NCBI RefSeq assembly: GCF_029953635.1 | Contig: NZ_CP124543.1 | Span: forward strand, 3,699,455 to 3,763,454 | DNA: 64,000 nt | Reading direction: 5' to 3' | DNA from: Halotia branconii CENA392 | Lineage (GTDB): Bacteria; Cyanobacteriota; Cyanobacteriia; Cyanobacteriales; Nostocaceae | Part shown: positions 25,638-35,344 of the stretch, one piece after another | Layout: every line of letters begins with the position of its first letter | How positions within the stretch are numbered: position 1 is the first letter of the stretch | Translations under genes and position numbers: made by a program | The notes under the pieces: generated by a model | Databases searched by the model: none | What the model was told of the DNA's origin: nothing | The model's input: only the letters and a program-made list of their open reading frames with translations

Positions 25638-25885
25638 TTATTTATCGATATTCTGTTCAAGCCAAGCAACTAAATCAGATACATCGGCAAAATCTAAAAA
25701 CTCCTCTCCTAATACTTCTAACTGTTCGGTAGATAAAACCCTCAGACGCTCAATTATTGATGCATCTATTTCTCCAAATCGCCGATTTAATTGACGCTGT
25801 AAAAAACGCAGGGCTTCTTTTTGTTCTCCCTTGAGTAAAATATCCTGATAAATAACTGACTCTTGCATCATATCCTCGCTCAGTT
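25638..25885 (-). pseudogene. Truncated third copy of the Rpn/DUF4351 gene
   Basis: This stretch duplicates the last 248 bp of the neighbouring gene (25886-26133) in direct tandem. It keeps a 77-codon frame (MMQESVIYQDILLKGEQKEA to LEQNIDK), but the nuclease domain is absent. It could be translated from its own ATG at 25871. It matches the intact copies at all but a few positions. Confidence 0.8.
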
Positions 25886-26713
25886 TTATTTATTAATATT
25901 CTGTTCAAGCCAAGCAACTAAATCAGATACATTGGCAAAATCTAAAAACTCCTCTCCTAATATTTCTAACTGTTCGGTAGATAAAACCCTCAGACGCTCA
26001 ATTATTGATGAATCTATTTCTCCAAATCGCCGACTCAAAAGGCGCTGTAAAAAACGCAGGGCTTCTTTTTGTTCTCCCTTGAGTAAAATATCCTGATAAA
26101 TAACTGACTCTTGCATCATATCCTCGCTCAGTAGTTGACGAATCAAATCTTTTTCAAACCTCAACCCTGCTAATATCTCTGTATAAGCTGCTGTATTTTG
26201 TCTAATCCCGATATCTGGAATTTTAGCAATTTCCCCTGCCACCTGAGATAATAATACCTGGGCTGAATCTGTTCTTGTCAAAGGTGCTAGCGGTAATAGT
26301 GCCAAATTACTCAAAAAGAAATTTGAATCTTGTTCCCACATCCGTATGACTCGATATCGATGATTTGTAACTTCGCTGATGTATTCTTCAGTAAAAGCAA
26401 TTTCATCTGTTGTTTCTTGCAAGAAAATTACCACCTGTGTCACCGACACTTGATATTTTCGCGTCAGTCTGACGTAATAATCCAACATTCGTAGAGCAAT
26501 TGGTGTCTTGGATTGAATCGTAGTTTGAAATTCTAGGTGTAAGATGCGATTTTCGGTTTGGAGAAATGTCACCGAATCAGCGCGTATCGGTTCGATACTC
26601 AATTCAGTTTTTAAAATGGTAATTTGTTGCGGTTGTTGATTTAATAACCAACGGGCAAAATCAAAAGGATATGTTTGTGCAAGGATTTTACACAGGTTGT
26701 CATATTCTGCCAT
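25886..26713 (-). CDS. Rpn-family nuclease-like protein with DUF4351 tail, copy 2
   Basis: The 275-residue protein is a paralogue of the next gene (26800-27663), differing at scattered positions and lacking its GERQGEQKGEKKGEQR insertion. The N-terminal PD-(D/E)XK-like core is visible as the Asp in RADSVTF followed by E-x-Q in LHLEFQTT, the usual form in the Rpn/YhgA group where Lys is replaced by Gln. The C-terminal 60 residues (ALRFLQRLLSRRFGEI to LVAWLEQ) are DUF4351-like. In E. coli, Rpn proteins are Ca-stimulated nucleases linked to recombination; here the role is unknown. Confidence 0.85.
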   Translation of the reverse strand: MAEYDNLCKILAQTYPFDFARWLLNQQPQQITILKTELSIEPIRADSVTFLQTENRILHLEFQTTIQSKTPIALRMLDYYVRLTRKYQVSVTQVVIFLQETTDEIAFTEEYISEVTNHRYRVIRMWEQDSNFFLSNLALLPLAPLTRTDSAQVLLSQVAGEIAKIPDIGIRQNTAAYTEILAGLRFEKDLIRQLLSEDMMQESVIYQDILLKGEQKEALRFLQRLLSRRFGEIDSSIIERLRVLSTEQLEILGEEFLDFANVSDLVAWLEQNINK

Positions 26714-26799
26714 TGCTAAAAGTTATACCTGGTTTGACTGGGCTGATTGCCACAAACTATCAAGCGATCGCACTCAAGTTAGTATTACTCCAAACTACT

Positions 26800-27663
26800 T
26801 TATTTGTTGATATTCTGCTCAAGCCAAGCAACTAAATCAGATACATTGGCAAAATCTAAAAACTCCTCTCCTAATACTTCTAACTGTTCAGTAGATAAAA
26901 CCCTCAGACGCTCAATTATTGATGAATCTATTTCTCCAAATCGCCGATTTAACTGACGCTGTAAAAAACGCAAGGCTTCCCTTTGTTCTCCTTTTTTTTC
27001 TCCTTTTTGTTCTCCTTGTCTCTCTCCCTTGAGCAAAATATCCTGATAAATAACTGACTCTTGCATCATATCCTCGCTCAGTAGTTGATGAATCAAATCT
27101 TTCTCAAACCTCAACCCTGCTAATATCTCTGTATAAGCTGCTGTATTTTGTCTAATCCCGATATCTGGAATTTTAGCAATTTCCTCTGCCACCTGAGATA
27201 ATAATACCTGGGCTGAATCTGTTCTTGTCAAAGGTGCTAGTGGTAATAGTGCCAAATTATTCAAAAAGAAATTTGAATCTTGTTCCCACATCCGTATGAC
27301 TCGATATCGGTGAGTGGTAACTTCGCTGACGTATTCTTCAGTCCAAGCAATTTCATCTGTTGTTTCTTGCAAGAAAATCACCACCTGTGTCACTGGTACT
27401 TGATATTTCCGTGTGAGTCTGACGTAATAATCCAGCATTCGTAGAGCAATTGGTGTTTTGGATTGAATCGTAGTTTGAAATTCTAGGTGTAAGATGCGAT
27501 TTTCGGTTTGGAGAAATATCACCGAATCAGCGCGTATCGGTTCGATACTCAATTCAGTTTTTAAAATGGTAATTTGTTGCGGTTGTTGATTTAATAACCA
27601 ACGGGCAAAATCAAAAGGATATGTTTGTGCAAGGATTTTACACAGGTTGTCATATTCTGCCAT
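26800..27663 (-). CDS. Rpn-family nuclease-like protein with DUF4351 tail, copy 1
   Basis: This 287-residue protein has the same layout as copy 2: the Asp in RADSVIF, E-x-Q in LEFQTT, and a DUF4351-like end. It has an extra GERQGEQKGEKKGEQR stretch around residue 220, made of short charged repeats. The spacer before copy 2 repeats the sequence beyond the truncated copy (gcgatcgcactcaagttagt), so the duplication unit of about 950-1,150 bp included intergenic DNA. Both intact copies lie on the minus strand inside the rightward export genes, consistent with later insertion. Confidence 0.85.
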   Translation of the reverse strand: MAEYDNLCKILAQTYPFDFARWLLNQQPQQITILKTELSIEPIRADSVIFLQTENRILHLEFQTTIQSKTPIALRMLDYYVRLTRKYQVPVTQVVIFLQETTDEIAWTEEYVSEVTTHRYRVIRMWEQDSNFFLNNLALLPLAPLTRTDSAQVLLSQVAEEIAKIPDIGIRQNTAAYTEILAGLRFEKDLIHQLLSEDMMQESVIYQDILLKGERQGEQKGEKKGEQREALRFLQRQLNRRFGEIDSSIIERLRVLSTEQLEVLGEEFLDFANVSDLVAWLEQNINK

Positions 27664-27801
27664 TGCTAAAAGTTATACCTGGTTTGATTGGGCTGATTGC
27701 CACAAGCTATCAAAGGCAATATACCAGAAGCGATCGCTATGCCAAAATAATCACAATCAAGGGGCATCTTAGCCTCAAAGAAACATTCCATTCGTTGAGC
27801 A

Positions 27802-30648
27802 GTGAATAGCCCGCAAGTGAATCCTTCTTCTAAAATCTCCTCTGTTCAAGCAAATGAACCAGTACTGTTAAACAATCCAGAAACATTCTGGATAGTGCAG
27901 TCTGGAACATTGGCGGTGTTTGCCACTCAAGTTAAAAATGCTTCACTTGAAAAACATCGCCACTATCTATTTCATGTCGGCGCTGGTGAGGCATTGTTTA
28001 GTACATCTGGGGAATGGGGATTTGTGGTAGTAGCAATAGCACCCACAAAATTATGTCAGATGTCAATGGCTGATTTGGAATCAGTCGCACTTTTGGAAGG
28101 TTGGATATATCATTTAGGGCAATTTCTTAGCGCCCAGCAAACTATTTTAACAACGCCATTGAGCCAAGTGTCGGTATTTGAGCGCGATTTTTCGTTATCG
28201 CCTGGTGAAACACTACAGCAAACAACACTTGTATGGGTGAAGTTACAGCAAGGTAGTACTCGTTGGATGGGAATTGCTGAATTAACGATTAATTCCACTT
28301 CGCCAGTGTTTCCGCTGACGCCTGCCATGTGGCTAGAGGCAGACAATGCGGTTACTGGACAGATATTGCCAACGACAGATTTAGAAAATTCTGAGGAACT
28401 CTTGGCAGGTTTGGCCAGGCTGCATACTTATTTCTTTCACTACTTTAGTTTGCTGGCGAACAAAGAAGCAGAATTTCGGCAGTTTCAGGAACGCGAGCAA
28501 TTTAATCAGCAAGTAATAGAGGCAGCACTTTCTGATTTGGCAGCAGTTTTGCAGCCACAGCAGGAGGCGGTTTTCTTTCAGGAAGGGTCGCCATTACTGG
28601 TAGCAGTTGGGGCAGTCGGGCGATCGCTAGGAATAGAAATTCGTCCACCAATAGAGGATTTAAATTCTATTAAAGACCCGATCGCGGCGATCGCTAGAGC
28701 CTCACAAATTCGGATTCGGCGGATAACTTTAACAAATGATTGGTGGCAACAAGATCTAGGGCCTTTGTTAGCTTACACCCAGTTAGAAAACCACCCAGTA
28801 GCTTTATTACCCACGGAAAATCAAAGTTATCTCGTATTTGACCCCACAGCACAAACTCGCACACCCCTCAATGCTTCAGTAGCCAAAACACTGAAAGATG
28901 TAGCTTATGTTTTGTATCGACCGTTACCCAAGGTTGTGAACAATGCCATTGAGCTACTTCAATTTGGGGTGAAGGGCTACGAAAAAGACATGATTAATAT
29001 TGCGATCGTGGGGATAATGGGGACGTTGCTGGGAATGATTGCACCCCAGGCAACCATAATTTTAATCAACAGTGCTATTCCTGATAGCGATCGCGCCTTA
29101 CTGTGGCAGATAGGATTGGTATTGTTAGCAGCAGCTTTTGGGCAGTTAGCTTTTCAGATTGCCCAAGGCATTATCACCCTACGAGTTGAAAGTGCTACTG
29201 ATAGCGCCTTGCAGCCAGCCATCTGGGATCGACTGCTGAGATTAAGTCCCGGTTTTTTTCGTCAATATGCTTCTGGAGATTTGGTCAACCGTGTGATGGC
29301 GGTGAGACAAATTCATGAAAAACTCAGTGGTGCGACTCAAAGAACTTTGTTGAGTGGAGTTTTTGCTTTATTCAACTTAGCACTGATGTTTGTTTACAGT
29401 TGGCAACTAGCTCTTGTGGGGGTGAGTTTAGCAATTGCTGCTGCTGTGGTAACGGCTGTTTCCAACTTCCTTTTAGTTAGAAAATCACAAAAACAGCAAG
29501 AACTAGATGGTGCAATCCAAGGACTGACTGTGCAACTGATTAATGGTGTTGCCAAGCTGCGGGTAGCAATGGCAGAAGAACGAGCATTCGCAGCTTGGGC
29601 AAAAAAGTACAGTCAACAAATCCGTTTAAAGGCGAGTTGGCAACAAGTAAAAGACGGCGTTTCTATATTTAACGAAGCACTGCCTTTAATTAGTACTTTG
29701 CTGCTGTTTGGGTTTGTGATGTTGGTAATGCAGACAAAGTTAAATCTTGGGACATTCGTTGCTTTTAACTATGCTTTAGCAATTTTTATTAAGGGAGTGA
29801 TTGACTTGAGCAATACTGTAACCGACATCTTGGGTATTCTACCAATTTGGGAACGGGCTAAACCAATTTGGCGATCGCAACCAGAATCAGACTCAACTAA
29901 AGCAAATCCTGGTGAGTTAAGCGGTCGTATCGCCCTAAATTGTGTCAGCTTTCGCTACTCGGAAAATAAAAATTTAATTCTTAACGATGTCAGCCTTCAT
30001 GCCGAACCAGGAGAATTTATCGCAATCGTTGGCCCTTCAGGAAGCGGAAAATCAACAATATTGCGGTTGTTATTGGGGTTTGAAACTCCATTAACAGGCA
30101 GCGTCTTCTATGATGGCAAAGACTTAACAGAGTTAGATATTCAGGCTGTGCGAAGACAGTTAGGAGTGGTGCTACAAAACGGTAAAATCGGCACAGGCTC
30201 AATTTTTCAGAATATTACTGCTAGAGCCTTGGTAACGCAAGAACAAGCTTGGGAAGCGGCACGAATGGCAGGCTTGGCTAGCGACATTGAGCAAATGCCA
30301 ATGGGAATGCATACCATAATTAGCGAGGGAGGGACTAATCTTTCTGGTGGACAACGACAAAGATTATTAATTGCGCGATCGCTTGTTTCCCAGCCGAAAA
30401 TTATTTTGATGGATGAGGCAACTAGTGCTTTAGACAACCGTACCCAAGCAATTGTGACTGCAAGTTTAGCAAAGTTAAATGCTACTAGAGTGGTAATTGC
30501 CCATCGCCTCAGTACGATTCGTCATGCCGATCGCATCTATGTTATTGATGCTGGTCATGTTGTACAAGTAGGTAATTTTTCGGAACTGATTGCCCAATCA
30601 GGGTTATTTGCCAGACTGGTAGCCCAACAGTTAGAAGGCGAACTTTAG
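27802..30648 (+). CDS. NHLM-type ABC transporter, permease/ATPase without C39 domain
   Basis: The 948-residue protein starts with a GTG. The N-terminal 300 residues look like a cyclic-nucleotide/cupin-type domain (FWIVQSGTLAVFATQV, LFHVGAGEALFS) followed by helices and a degenerate, Cys-free C39-like region. The ABC membrane domain spans about 385-690. The ATPase has IVGPSGSGKST, LSGGQRQRLLIARSL and ILMDEATSALD. This is the NHLM_micro_ABC2 layout, the usual partner of the C39-ABC and HlyD genes upstream. It ends in a 4-bp tail-to-tail overlap with the response regulator. Confidence 0.92.
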   Translation: MNSPQVNPSSKISSVQANEPVLLNNPETFWIVQSGTLAVFATQVKNASLEKHRHYLFHVGAGEALFSTSGEWGFVVVAIAPTKLCQMSMADLESVALLEGWIYHLGQFLSAQQTILTTPLSQVSVFERDFSLSPGETLQQTTLVWVKLQQGSTRWMGIAELTINSTSPVFPLTPAMWLEADNAVTGQILPTTDLENSEELLAGLARLHTYFFHYFSLLANKEAEFRQFQEREQFNQQVIEAALSDLAAVLQPQQEAVFFQEGSPLLVAVGAVGRSLGIEIRPPIEDLNSIKDPIAAIARASQIRIRRITLTNDWWQQDLGPLLAYTQLENHPVALLPTENQSYLVFDPTAQTRTPLNASVAKTLKDVAYVLYRPLPKVVNNAIELLQFGVKGYEKDMINIAIVGIMGTLLGMIAPQATIILINSAIPDSDRALLWQIGLVLLAAAFGQLAFQIAQGIITLRVESATDSALQPAIWDRLLRLSPGFFRQYASGDLVNRVMAVRQIHEKLSGATQRTLLSGVFALFNLALMFVYSWQLALVGVSLAIAAAVVTAVSNFLLVRKSQKQQELDGAIQGLTVQLINGVAKLRVAMAEERAFAAWAKKYSQQIRLKASWQQVKDGVSIFNEALPLISTLLLFGFVMLVMQTKLNLGTFVAFNYALAIFIKGVIDLSNTVTDILGILPIWERAKPIWRSQPESDSTKANPGELSGRIALNCVSFRYSENKNLILNDVSLHAEPGEFIAIVGPSGSGKSTILRLLLGFETPLTGSVFYDGKDLTELDIQAVRRQLGVVLQNGKIGTGSIFQNITARALVTQEQAWEAARMAGLASDIEQMPMGMHTIISEGGTNLSGGQRQRLLIARSLVSQPKIILMDEATSALDNRTQAIVTASLAKLNATRVVIAHRLSTIRHADRIYVIDAGHVVQVGNFSELIAQSGLFARLVAQQLEGEL

Positions 30649-32990
30649 TTATGCTTGAGCATGGAATTAGCAACTTGGTATAAAGATTGTAGCTTCAACC
30701 CATCATGAGGATACTCAACTACAGCATAATTGCAGGTTGCCTGGAAGCGATCGCCATTGAAAGCTGTAAATACTTGTTGGCGGAGCTTGGTTAAAATTTC
30801 ACTCAGGCGATGTTGAACAATCAGCCGTTCTGTTTCAGAAAACCCAGAAACTCCTACTACAAATTCTCCGTTACCCCAATAGCCCAATATTTCACCATTG
30901 TAAAAGACCGATTGCAATAGACGACTCCATCGTTGCAATACTTGATTACCAGCCTCATGACTGTGCTGAATATTAATTTGGCGTAAATCACTGATACTCA
31001 AGATCATCAAGTAAACCGATTGCTGATTTTTCTCGGCTTGAGTAATCAGGTGTTGTAAGTCACGGCTAGATTGGAACTGATTTGCTAGTCCCGTTAAAGA
31101 GTCTTTGGTAGAGAGCGATTGGAGTAGGCGACTGCGTTCAAGGCGATGGGTAATCCTTGCTAACAGTTCTGCCCCTACAACAGGTTTCACTACATAATCA
31201 TCTCCCCCAGCAGCAAATACCTGCTGCACCGTTTCCATCTCCCGATGAGCTGTCAGAAATACAATTGGCAATTCCTGCCATTGGGGATCTGTGCGGACTG
31301 CCTGGCAAAGTTCCATACCATTGATGTGGGGCATTTCCACATCCAAAATCAACAAATCTGGTGCAGTAGCTTGTAATACTTCCCAGAAACGTAGAGGATC
31401 GTCCAAGCCAGTGATACGCATTCCCCAAGGTTCTAACATTGGGGCTAGTGCCGCTAAAATCAGTGGATCATCATCAACTACTAATATATTTACTGTTAAA
31501 GAACGGGTAAACTGCAATATTTGAGATGCAGTTTCTCCGATTTGAATTGCTGTCACAGGCTTAACAAGAAAACCCCGCGCCCCAGACTGAGCCAAAGTCA
31601 CGCGATCTATTAGCTGATCAGTGATAGCCAGGATTAGAACAGGTACAGGAGGAGTACGTGTTGCTAAATTTAACATTAGTGCCAAACTTTCCTCTCGCTG
31701 CCCTATTTCATCTACATTTAGTACTACTAAATCTGGTGAGTTGGTTTGCAAGAAGTTTCTTGCATTTTCTAGCGTTGTTATTTGTTGCCAGCGCATTTCT
31801 GTAGGAGAATATGCTAATTGTTGCAACTGTGAACCCAGCTGTAAATCAGGGTCTATTAACAGTAAATTGGGACTAATCTCTTCCTCTATCAAGGTAGCAG
31901 TTTGATTAACTACCTTTTGTGACATTAGATTTAATAAATTGCCTAACTCTTGTATTAGCGATATCAGTTGGCGTTTTTGTGCTGGTAACAGCTCTCTATC
32001 TTTATCTAAAGTTTGTTCGATTTCCCGCGCTATTTGAGTGCCTGTTTCTTGTTCAAACATTCCCAAAACACCAGCTAGCTTGTGCGCTTCACGTTCTGCC
32101 GATTTACGTAACTCTATAGTTAGTGTGCCGCTAGATAGTGCTTTAGCTGCTTGTTGCAGTACCTCCATTCGCTGTGTCATTAGCCCTTGGTATTGATTCC
32201 ACAACCCGCTCATTGCTTGGTTAAATTGCTGTTCAACGGATGGGGAAGTATCGGATATTAAGGAATTTTGCTTTGGATTTTTTTGAATTATTTTTTCGCT
32301 ATTTCTACTACTAGTAACTTTTTGGGAGTTTAAGCGATATCCCAAACCATAAACGTTTTCAATCCAGTCTACGGCTCCAACTACTTTTAACTTGTGTCGC
32401 AACCACTTAATATGAGACTTAACGGTTTCCTCTTGGGGTGGATCGTCAAAAGTCCAGAGATGTTCGATAATATCTCCGCGACTAAAAACCCGCAATGGAT
32501 TTCGCAGTAATAACTCTAGCAGACCATATTCTTTGGGTGTTAAATCCAGAACTTGATTATCGTATGTTACCTTGCAAATACTTGGATCTAACCGCAATGC
32601 CCCAACTTCTAGCACTGGAGGACGAGGAGTATCGCCGCGACGTAACAAAGCGCGTACCCTTGCTTGGAGTTCTCCCAAATTTAAAGGTTTAATGAGATAA
32701 TCATCTGCTCCAGCATCGAGTCCACGAATGCGATCATTAGTTTCATCTTTTGCTGTGATCAACAAAATAGGAGTGGAACAGCGACTAGAACGTAAGCGCT
32801 GACACAAAGTAATGCCATCGAGTTTCGGCAGTCCAACATCTGTTAATATCAGGTCGTAGTTTGTACCTTGGGCATATTCCCAGCCAATTTGTCCATCTTG
32901 TGCAATTTCAACAGCATAGTGGTGTTGGGTAAGAGACTGTAACAAAGCACTCGCTAAAACTTCGTCATCTTCGATCAGCAAGATTTTCAT
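30645..32990 (-). CDS. OmpR-type response regulator with HPt, extra receivers and GGDEF
   Basis: The 781-residue protein reads: receiver 1 (D51 in LTDVGLP, Lys in YLIKPLN), winged-helix DNA-binding domain (about 125-225, ending VYGLGYRLN), HPt (His in EREAHKLAGVLG), receiver 2 (about 370-490, with the acceptor Asp replaced by Asn in LVVLNVDE), receiver 3 (canonical, LLILDVEMP) and a C-terminal GGDEF domain whose signature is degenerate (WGNGEF). The first two domains are those of an OmpR/PhoB regulator, which bind tandem direct repeats. It is the only such DNA-binding protein in the window and lies next to the export genes, making it the best candidate to bind the 11-bp repeats. The HPt may receive phosphate from the hybrid kinase. 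Confidence 0.93.
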   Translation of the reverse strand: MKILLIEDDEVLASALLQSLTQHHYAVEIAQDGQIGWEYAQGTNYDLILTDVGLPKLDGITLCQRLRSSRCSTPILLITAKDETNDRIRGLDAGADDYLIKPLNLGELQARVRALLRRGDTPRPPVLEVGALRLDPSICKVTYDNQVLDLTPKEYGLLELLLRNPLRVFSRGDIIEHLWTFDDPPQEETVKSHIKWLRHKLKVVGAVDWIENVYGLGYRLNSQKVTSSRNSEKIIQKNPKQNSLISDTSPSVEQQFNQAMSGLWNQYQGLMTQRMEVLQQAAKALSSGTLTIELRKSAEREAHKLAGVLGMFEQETGTQIAREIEQTLDKDRELLPAQKRQLISLIQELGNLLNLMSQKVVNQTATLIEEEISPNLLLIDPDLQLGSQLQQLAYSPTEMRWQQITTLENARNFLQTNSPDLVVLNVDEIGQREESLALMLNLATRTPPVPVLILAITDQLIDRVTLAQSGARGFLVKPVTAIQIGETASQILQFTRSLTVNILVVDDDPLILAALAPMLEPWGMRITGLDDPLRFWEVLQATAPDLLILDVEMPHINGMELCQAVRTDPQWQELPIVFLTAHREMETVQQVFAAGGDDYVVKPVVGAELLARITHRLERSRLLQSLSTKDSLTGLANQFQSSRDLQHLITQAEKNQQSVYLMILSISDLRQINIQHSHEAGNQVLQRWSRLLQSVFYNGEILGYWGNGEFVVGVSGFSETERLIVQHRLSEILTKLRQQVFTAFNGDRFQATCNYAVVEYPHDGLKLQSLYQVANSMLKHN

Positions 32991-33000
32991 CTGAACCTAT

Positions 33001-33395
33001 CCTACTATTAGTCTGTCACAGCGGCTTTGGCGCTTGATGGGGAGCCGTTTTCACCAACTTTTTCGCGTACTGCGGTGATGGGGTATGTTGATGTGTCTTC
33101 ATGAGAAACATGTCTGAGGATAAGGGTATCATTATTGACATCTTCAACTATCAAAGCAGGGTCTTTATCAGCGTCATCTTTGAGTTTTACGCGATCGCAT
33201 TCAAGAATTATTCGACCAACTTACAATTGATCAGGTAATTTCTGTCTTTTCTTATAACTTTATTCTAGAAGCTCTATTCTATGCAGCTTCACATTAAATT
33301 GGTATTAAAAGCCATATTATTGTATTACACGCAAGCGATCGCCATTATAGTCATTAATATAAATAACGAATGAATAATCGTTACTAACTAAAATT
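33001..33395. other. Intergenic region with a gene remnant
   Basis: The 395-bp gap between divergent genes carries the leftward remnant at 33008-33220. The right half (33221-33395) is AT-rich with one HIP1 site and should contain the promoter of the phosphoesterase gene. No other structure was seen. Confidence 0.5.
33008..33220 (-). pseudogene. C-terminal remnant of an unknown gene
   Basis: On the minus strand, 70 codons are open before a TAA at 33010-33008, reading VGRIILECDRVKLKDDADKD and ending SSAKAAVTD. Composition looks protein-like, but there is a stop directly upstream (33223-33221) and no ATG, GTG or TTG start in frame that would use most of it. It is probably the decayed 3' end of a gene. 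Family not recognised. Confidence 0.4.
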
Positions 33396-34649
33396 ATGAT
33401 TAAAATCCTCCACCTCTCCGATATCCACATGGGAAGTAGTTTCTCTCATGGACGAGTCAATCCAGCCACAGGCTTAAATACACGGTTAGAGGATTTTGTC
33501 AATACCCTATCTCAATGCATTGACCGAGCGCTAGCAGATGGGGTGGATTTAGTAATATTTGGCGGTGATGCTTTTCCTGATGCCACTCCGCCGCCGTATG
33601 TACAAGAAGCCTTTGCTAGTCAGTTTCGCCGCCTCGTAGATGCTGACATTCCTACAGTGCTATTGGTAGGCAACCACGACCAACATTCCCAAGGACAGGG
33701 AGGAGCAAGTTTAAATATTTACCGCACCCTAGGAGTACCAGGGTTTGTTGTAGGTGATACGTTAACTACTCACTGTATATCTACTCGCAATGGCAGCGTC
33801 CAAGTGATCACTTTACCTTGGTTGACTCGCTCAACACTAATGACTCGCCAAGAAACAGAAGGTTTGTCTTTATCAGAAGTCAATCAACTATTAACAGAAC
33901 GGCTGCAAGTGGTTTTAGAGGGAGAAATTCGTCGTCTTGACCCAGATGTACCAACAATTCTTTTGGCTCATTTAATGGCTGATAATGCTACCTTGGGAGC
34001 CGAACGTTTCTTGGCAGTTGGTAAAGGCTTTACTTTACCTTTGTCTTTGCTGACACGACCTTGTTTTGATTATGTCGCCTTGGGACACGTCCACCGCCAT
34101 CAAAATTTGAATAAATCCAACAACCCGCCGGTGATTTATCCAGGGAGTATTGAGCGAGTAGATTTTAGTGAAGAAAAAGAAGACAAAGGCTATGTAATGA
34201 TCACACTGGAAGGGAAACAAGTTGATTGGGAATTTTGTCCTTTGCCAGTTCGGACTTTCTGCACAATCGAGGTGGATATCTCCAAAGCCGACGATCCTCA
34301 AGCTGCATTAATCAAAGCGATCGCTAAACATGATATTCAAGATGCTGTAGTGCGATTAATTTATAAGCTTCGCTCAGAACAGATCGATATAATTGATAGC
34401 GCCTCTTTACATACTGCCTTAAGTCCAGCCCACACCTATACTATTCAAGCAGAATTAGTTAGTCAGTTAGCTCGGCCCCGTATTCCCGAATTAAGCGCTA
34501 GTAGTAGTATTGACCCAATGGAAGCTTTAAAAACCTACTTAAATAACCGCGAAGATCTCAAAGACATAGCATCATCAATGTTAGAAGCAGCACAAAAGTT
34601 ATTAGCTGATGATGTGGAAGTTTGGCTAGAAGCAGCAACTAATGAGTAG
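33396..34649 (+). CDS. sbcD: SbcD/Mre11-like DNA repair metallophosphoesterase
   Basis: The 417-residue protein carries the five phosphoesterase motifs in order: SDIHMG, GGDAFPD, GNHDQHS, LLAHLM and GHVHRHQ. These bind two Mn/Mg ions. Length and motif spacing fit the SbcD/Mre11 nuclease group, which acts with SbcC/Rad50 on hairpins and double-strand ends. No sbcC is adjacent in this window. The C-terminal 130 residues would form the capping/accessory part. A more general DNA-repair exonuclease is the alternative. Confidence 0.88.
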   Translation: MIKILHLSDIHMGSSFSHGRVNPATGLNTRLEDFVNTLSQCIDRALADGVDLVIFGGDAFPDATPPPYVQEAFASQFRRLVDADIPTVLLVGNHDQHSQGQGGASLNIYRTLGVPGFVVGDTLTTHCISTRNGSVQVITLPWLTRSTLMTRQETEGLSLSEVNQLLTERLQVVLEGEIRRLDPDVPTILLAHLMADNATLGAERFLAVGKGFTLPLSLLTRPCFDYVALGHVHRHQNLNKSNNPPVIYPGSIERVDFSEEKEDKGYVMITLEGKQVDWEFCPLPVRTFCTIEVDISKADDPQAALIKAIAKHDIQDAVVRLIYKLRSEQIDIIDSASLHTALSPAHTYTIQAELVSQLARPRIPELSASSSIDPMEALKTYLNNREDLKDIASSMLEAAQKLLADDVEVWLEAATNE

Positions 34650-34674
34650 GATAGATATAGTTTTTGTCAGGTGA

Positions 34675-34748
34675 TTTAGAACATCAACTAATCATAAAAC
34701 CCTGACATCAAAAGACTTTCAAGCTTATCTCCTGTTCCCTGTTCCCTA
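34675..34748. repeat. Dispersed intergenic repeat, copy A
   Basis: The sequence from tttagaacatca through ataaaaccctga and agactttcaagcttat, followed by TTCCCTG heptamers, recurs at 40620-40690 with a few changes. Both copies lie between genes, and neither has an ORF. Confidence 0.75.
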
Positions 34749-34756
34749 TTATAATA

Positions 34757-35332
34757 ATGACACCTGAAGAAATTGCGGCTACGCTGACAGAATTATTTGA
34801 GCCAACAGATGTACAAGCGATCGCTCCTACCTCTTGGCAAGTAGATACTGCTAATTTTCGCTTATTGGTACTACTATCTGAAGATCATGCTTGGCTACGA
34901 ATTTTACTACCAATTGCCCCAATTCAAGAAGCTCAGGAATTTTTAGCACAGTTTTTAGAAGCTAATTTTGATGAAACTCAAGAAGTCCGCTACGCTTTCC
35001 ATGAAGGGGTAATTTGGGGAGTGTTCTATCACAATACTATCACTTTAGTAAGTGCAGATTTTAAGAGTGCGATCGCTCGACTAATATCTTTACATGAAGC
35101 TGGTTTAAATAATGTCTTTAACCAATTAATTGAAAGCCGCATCCGGCAAATTATCCAGGTTGCAAAACAGCAGGGACAATCACTTTCAGCTACTATGCAA
35201 ACTTTAGAACGCTTTTATGCAGAAGGATTGATGGGGGAAATCAATCAAACATCAGCAGCGCGAGAAGAAGTACTAGCAGCTTGGCAACGTCAGTTAGAAC
35301 GCCTCTGGAGTGAGGTAGATTTAAATCCCTAA
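34757..35332 (+). CDS. Conserved cyanobacterial hypothetical protein
   Basis: The protein has 191 residues with no signal peptide. The first 110 residues alternate strands and helices (FRLLVLLSEDHAWLRILLPIAP, VIWGVFYHNTITLVSADFKSAI), reminiscent of the small YbjN/secretion-chaperone fold, though this is only a resemblance. The rest is a long helical tail. It sits 107 bp after the phosphoesterase gene and 12 bp before the DUF2358 gene, so it is probably co-transcribed with the latter. Confidence 0.7.
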   Translation: MTPEEIAATLTELFEPTDVQAIAPTSWQVDTANFRLLVLLSEDHAWLRILLPIAPIQEAQEFLAQFLEANFDETQEVRYAFHEGVIWGVFYHNTITLVSADFKSAIARLISLHEAGLNNVFNQLIESRIRQIIQVAKQQGQSLSATMQTLERFYAEGLMGEINQTSAAREEVLAAWQRQLERLWSEVDLNP

Positions 35333-35344
35333 AAGGCAATCATT

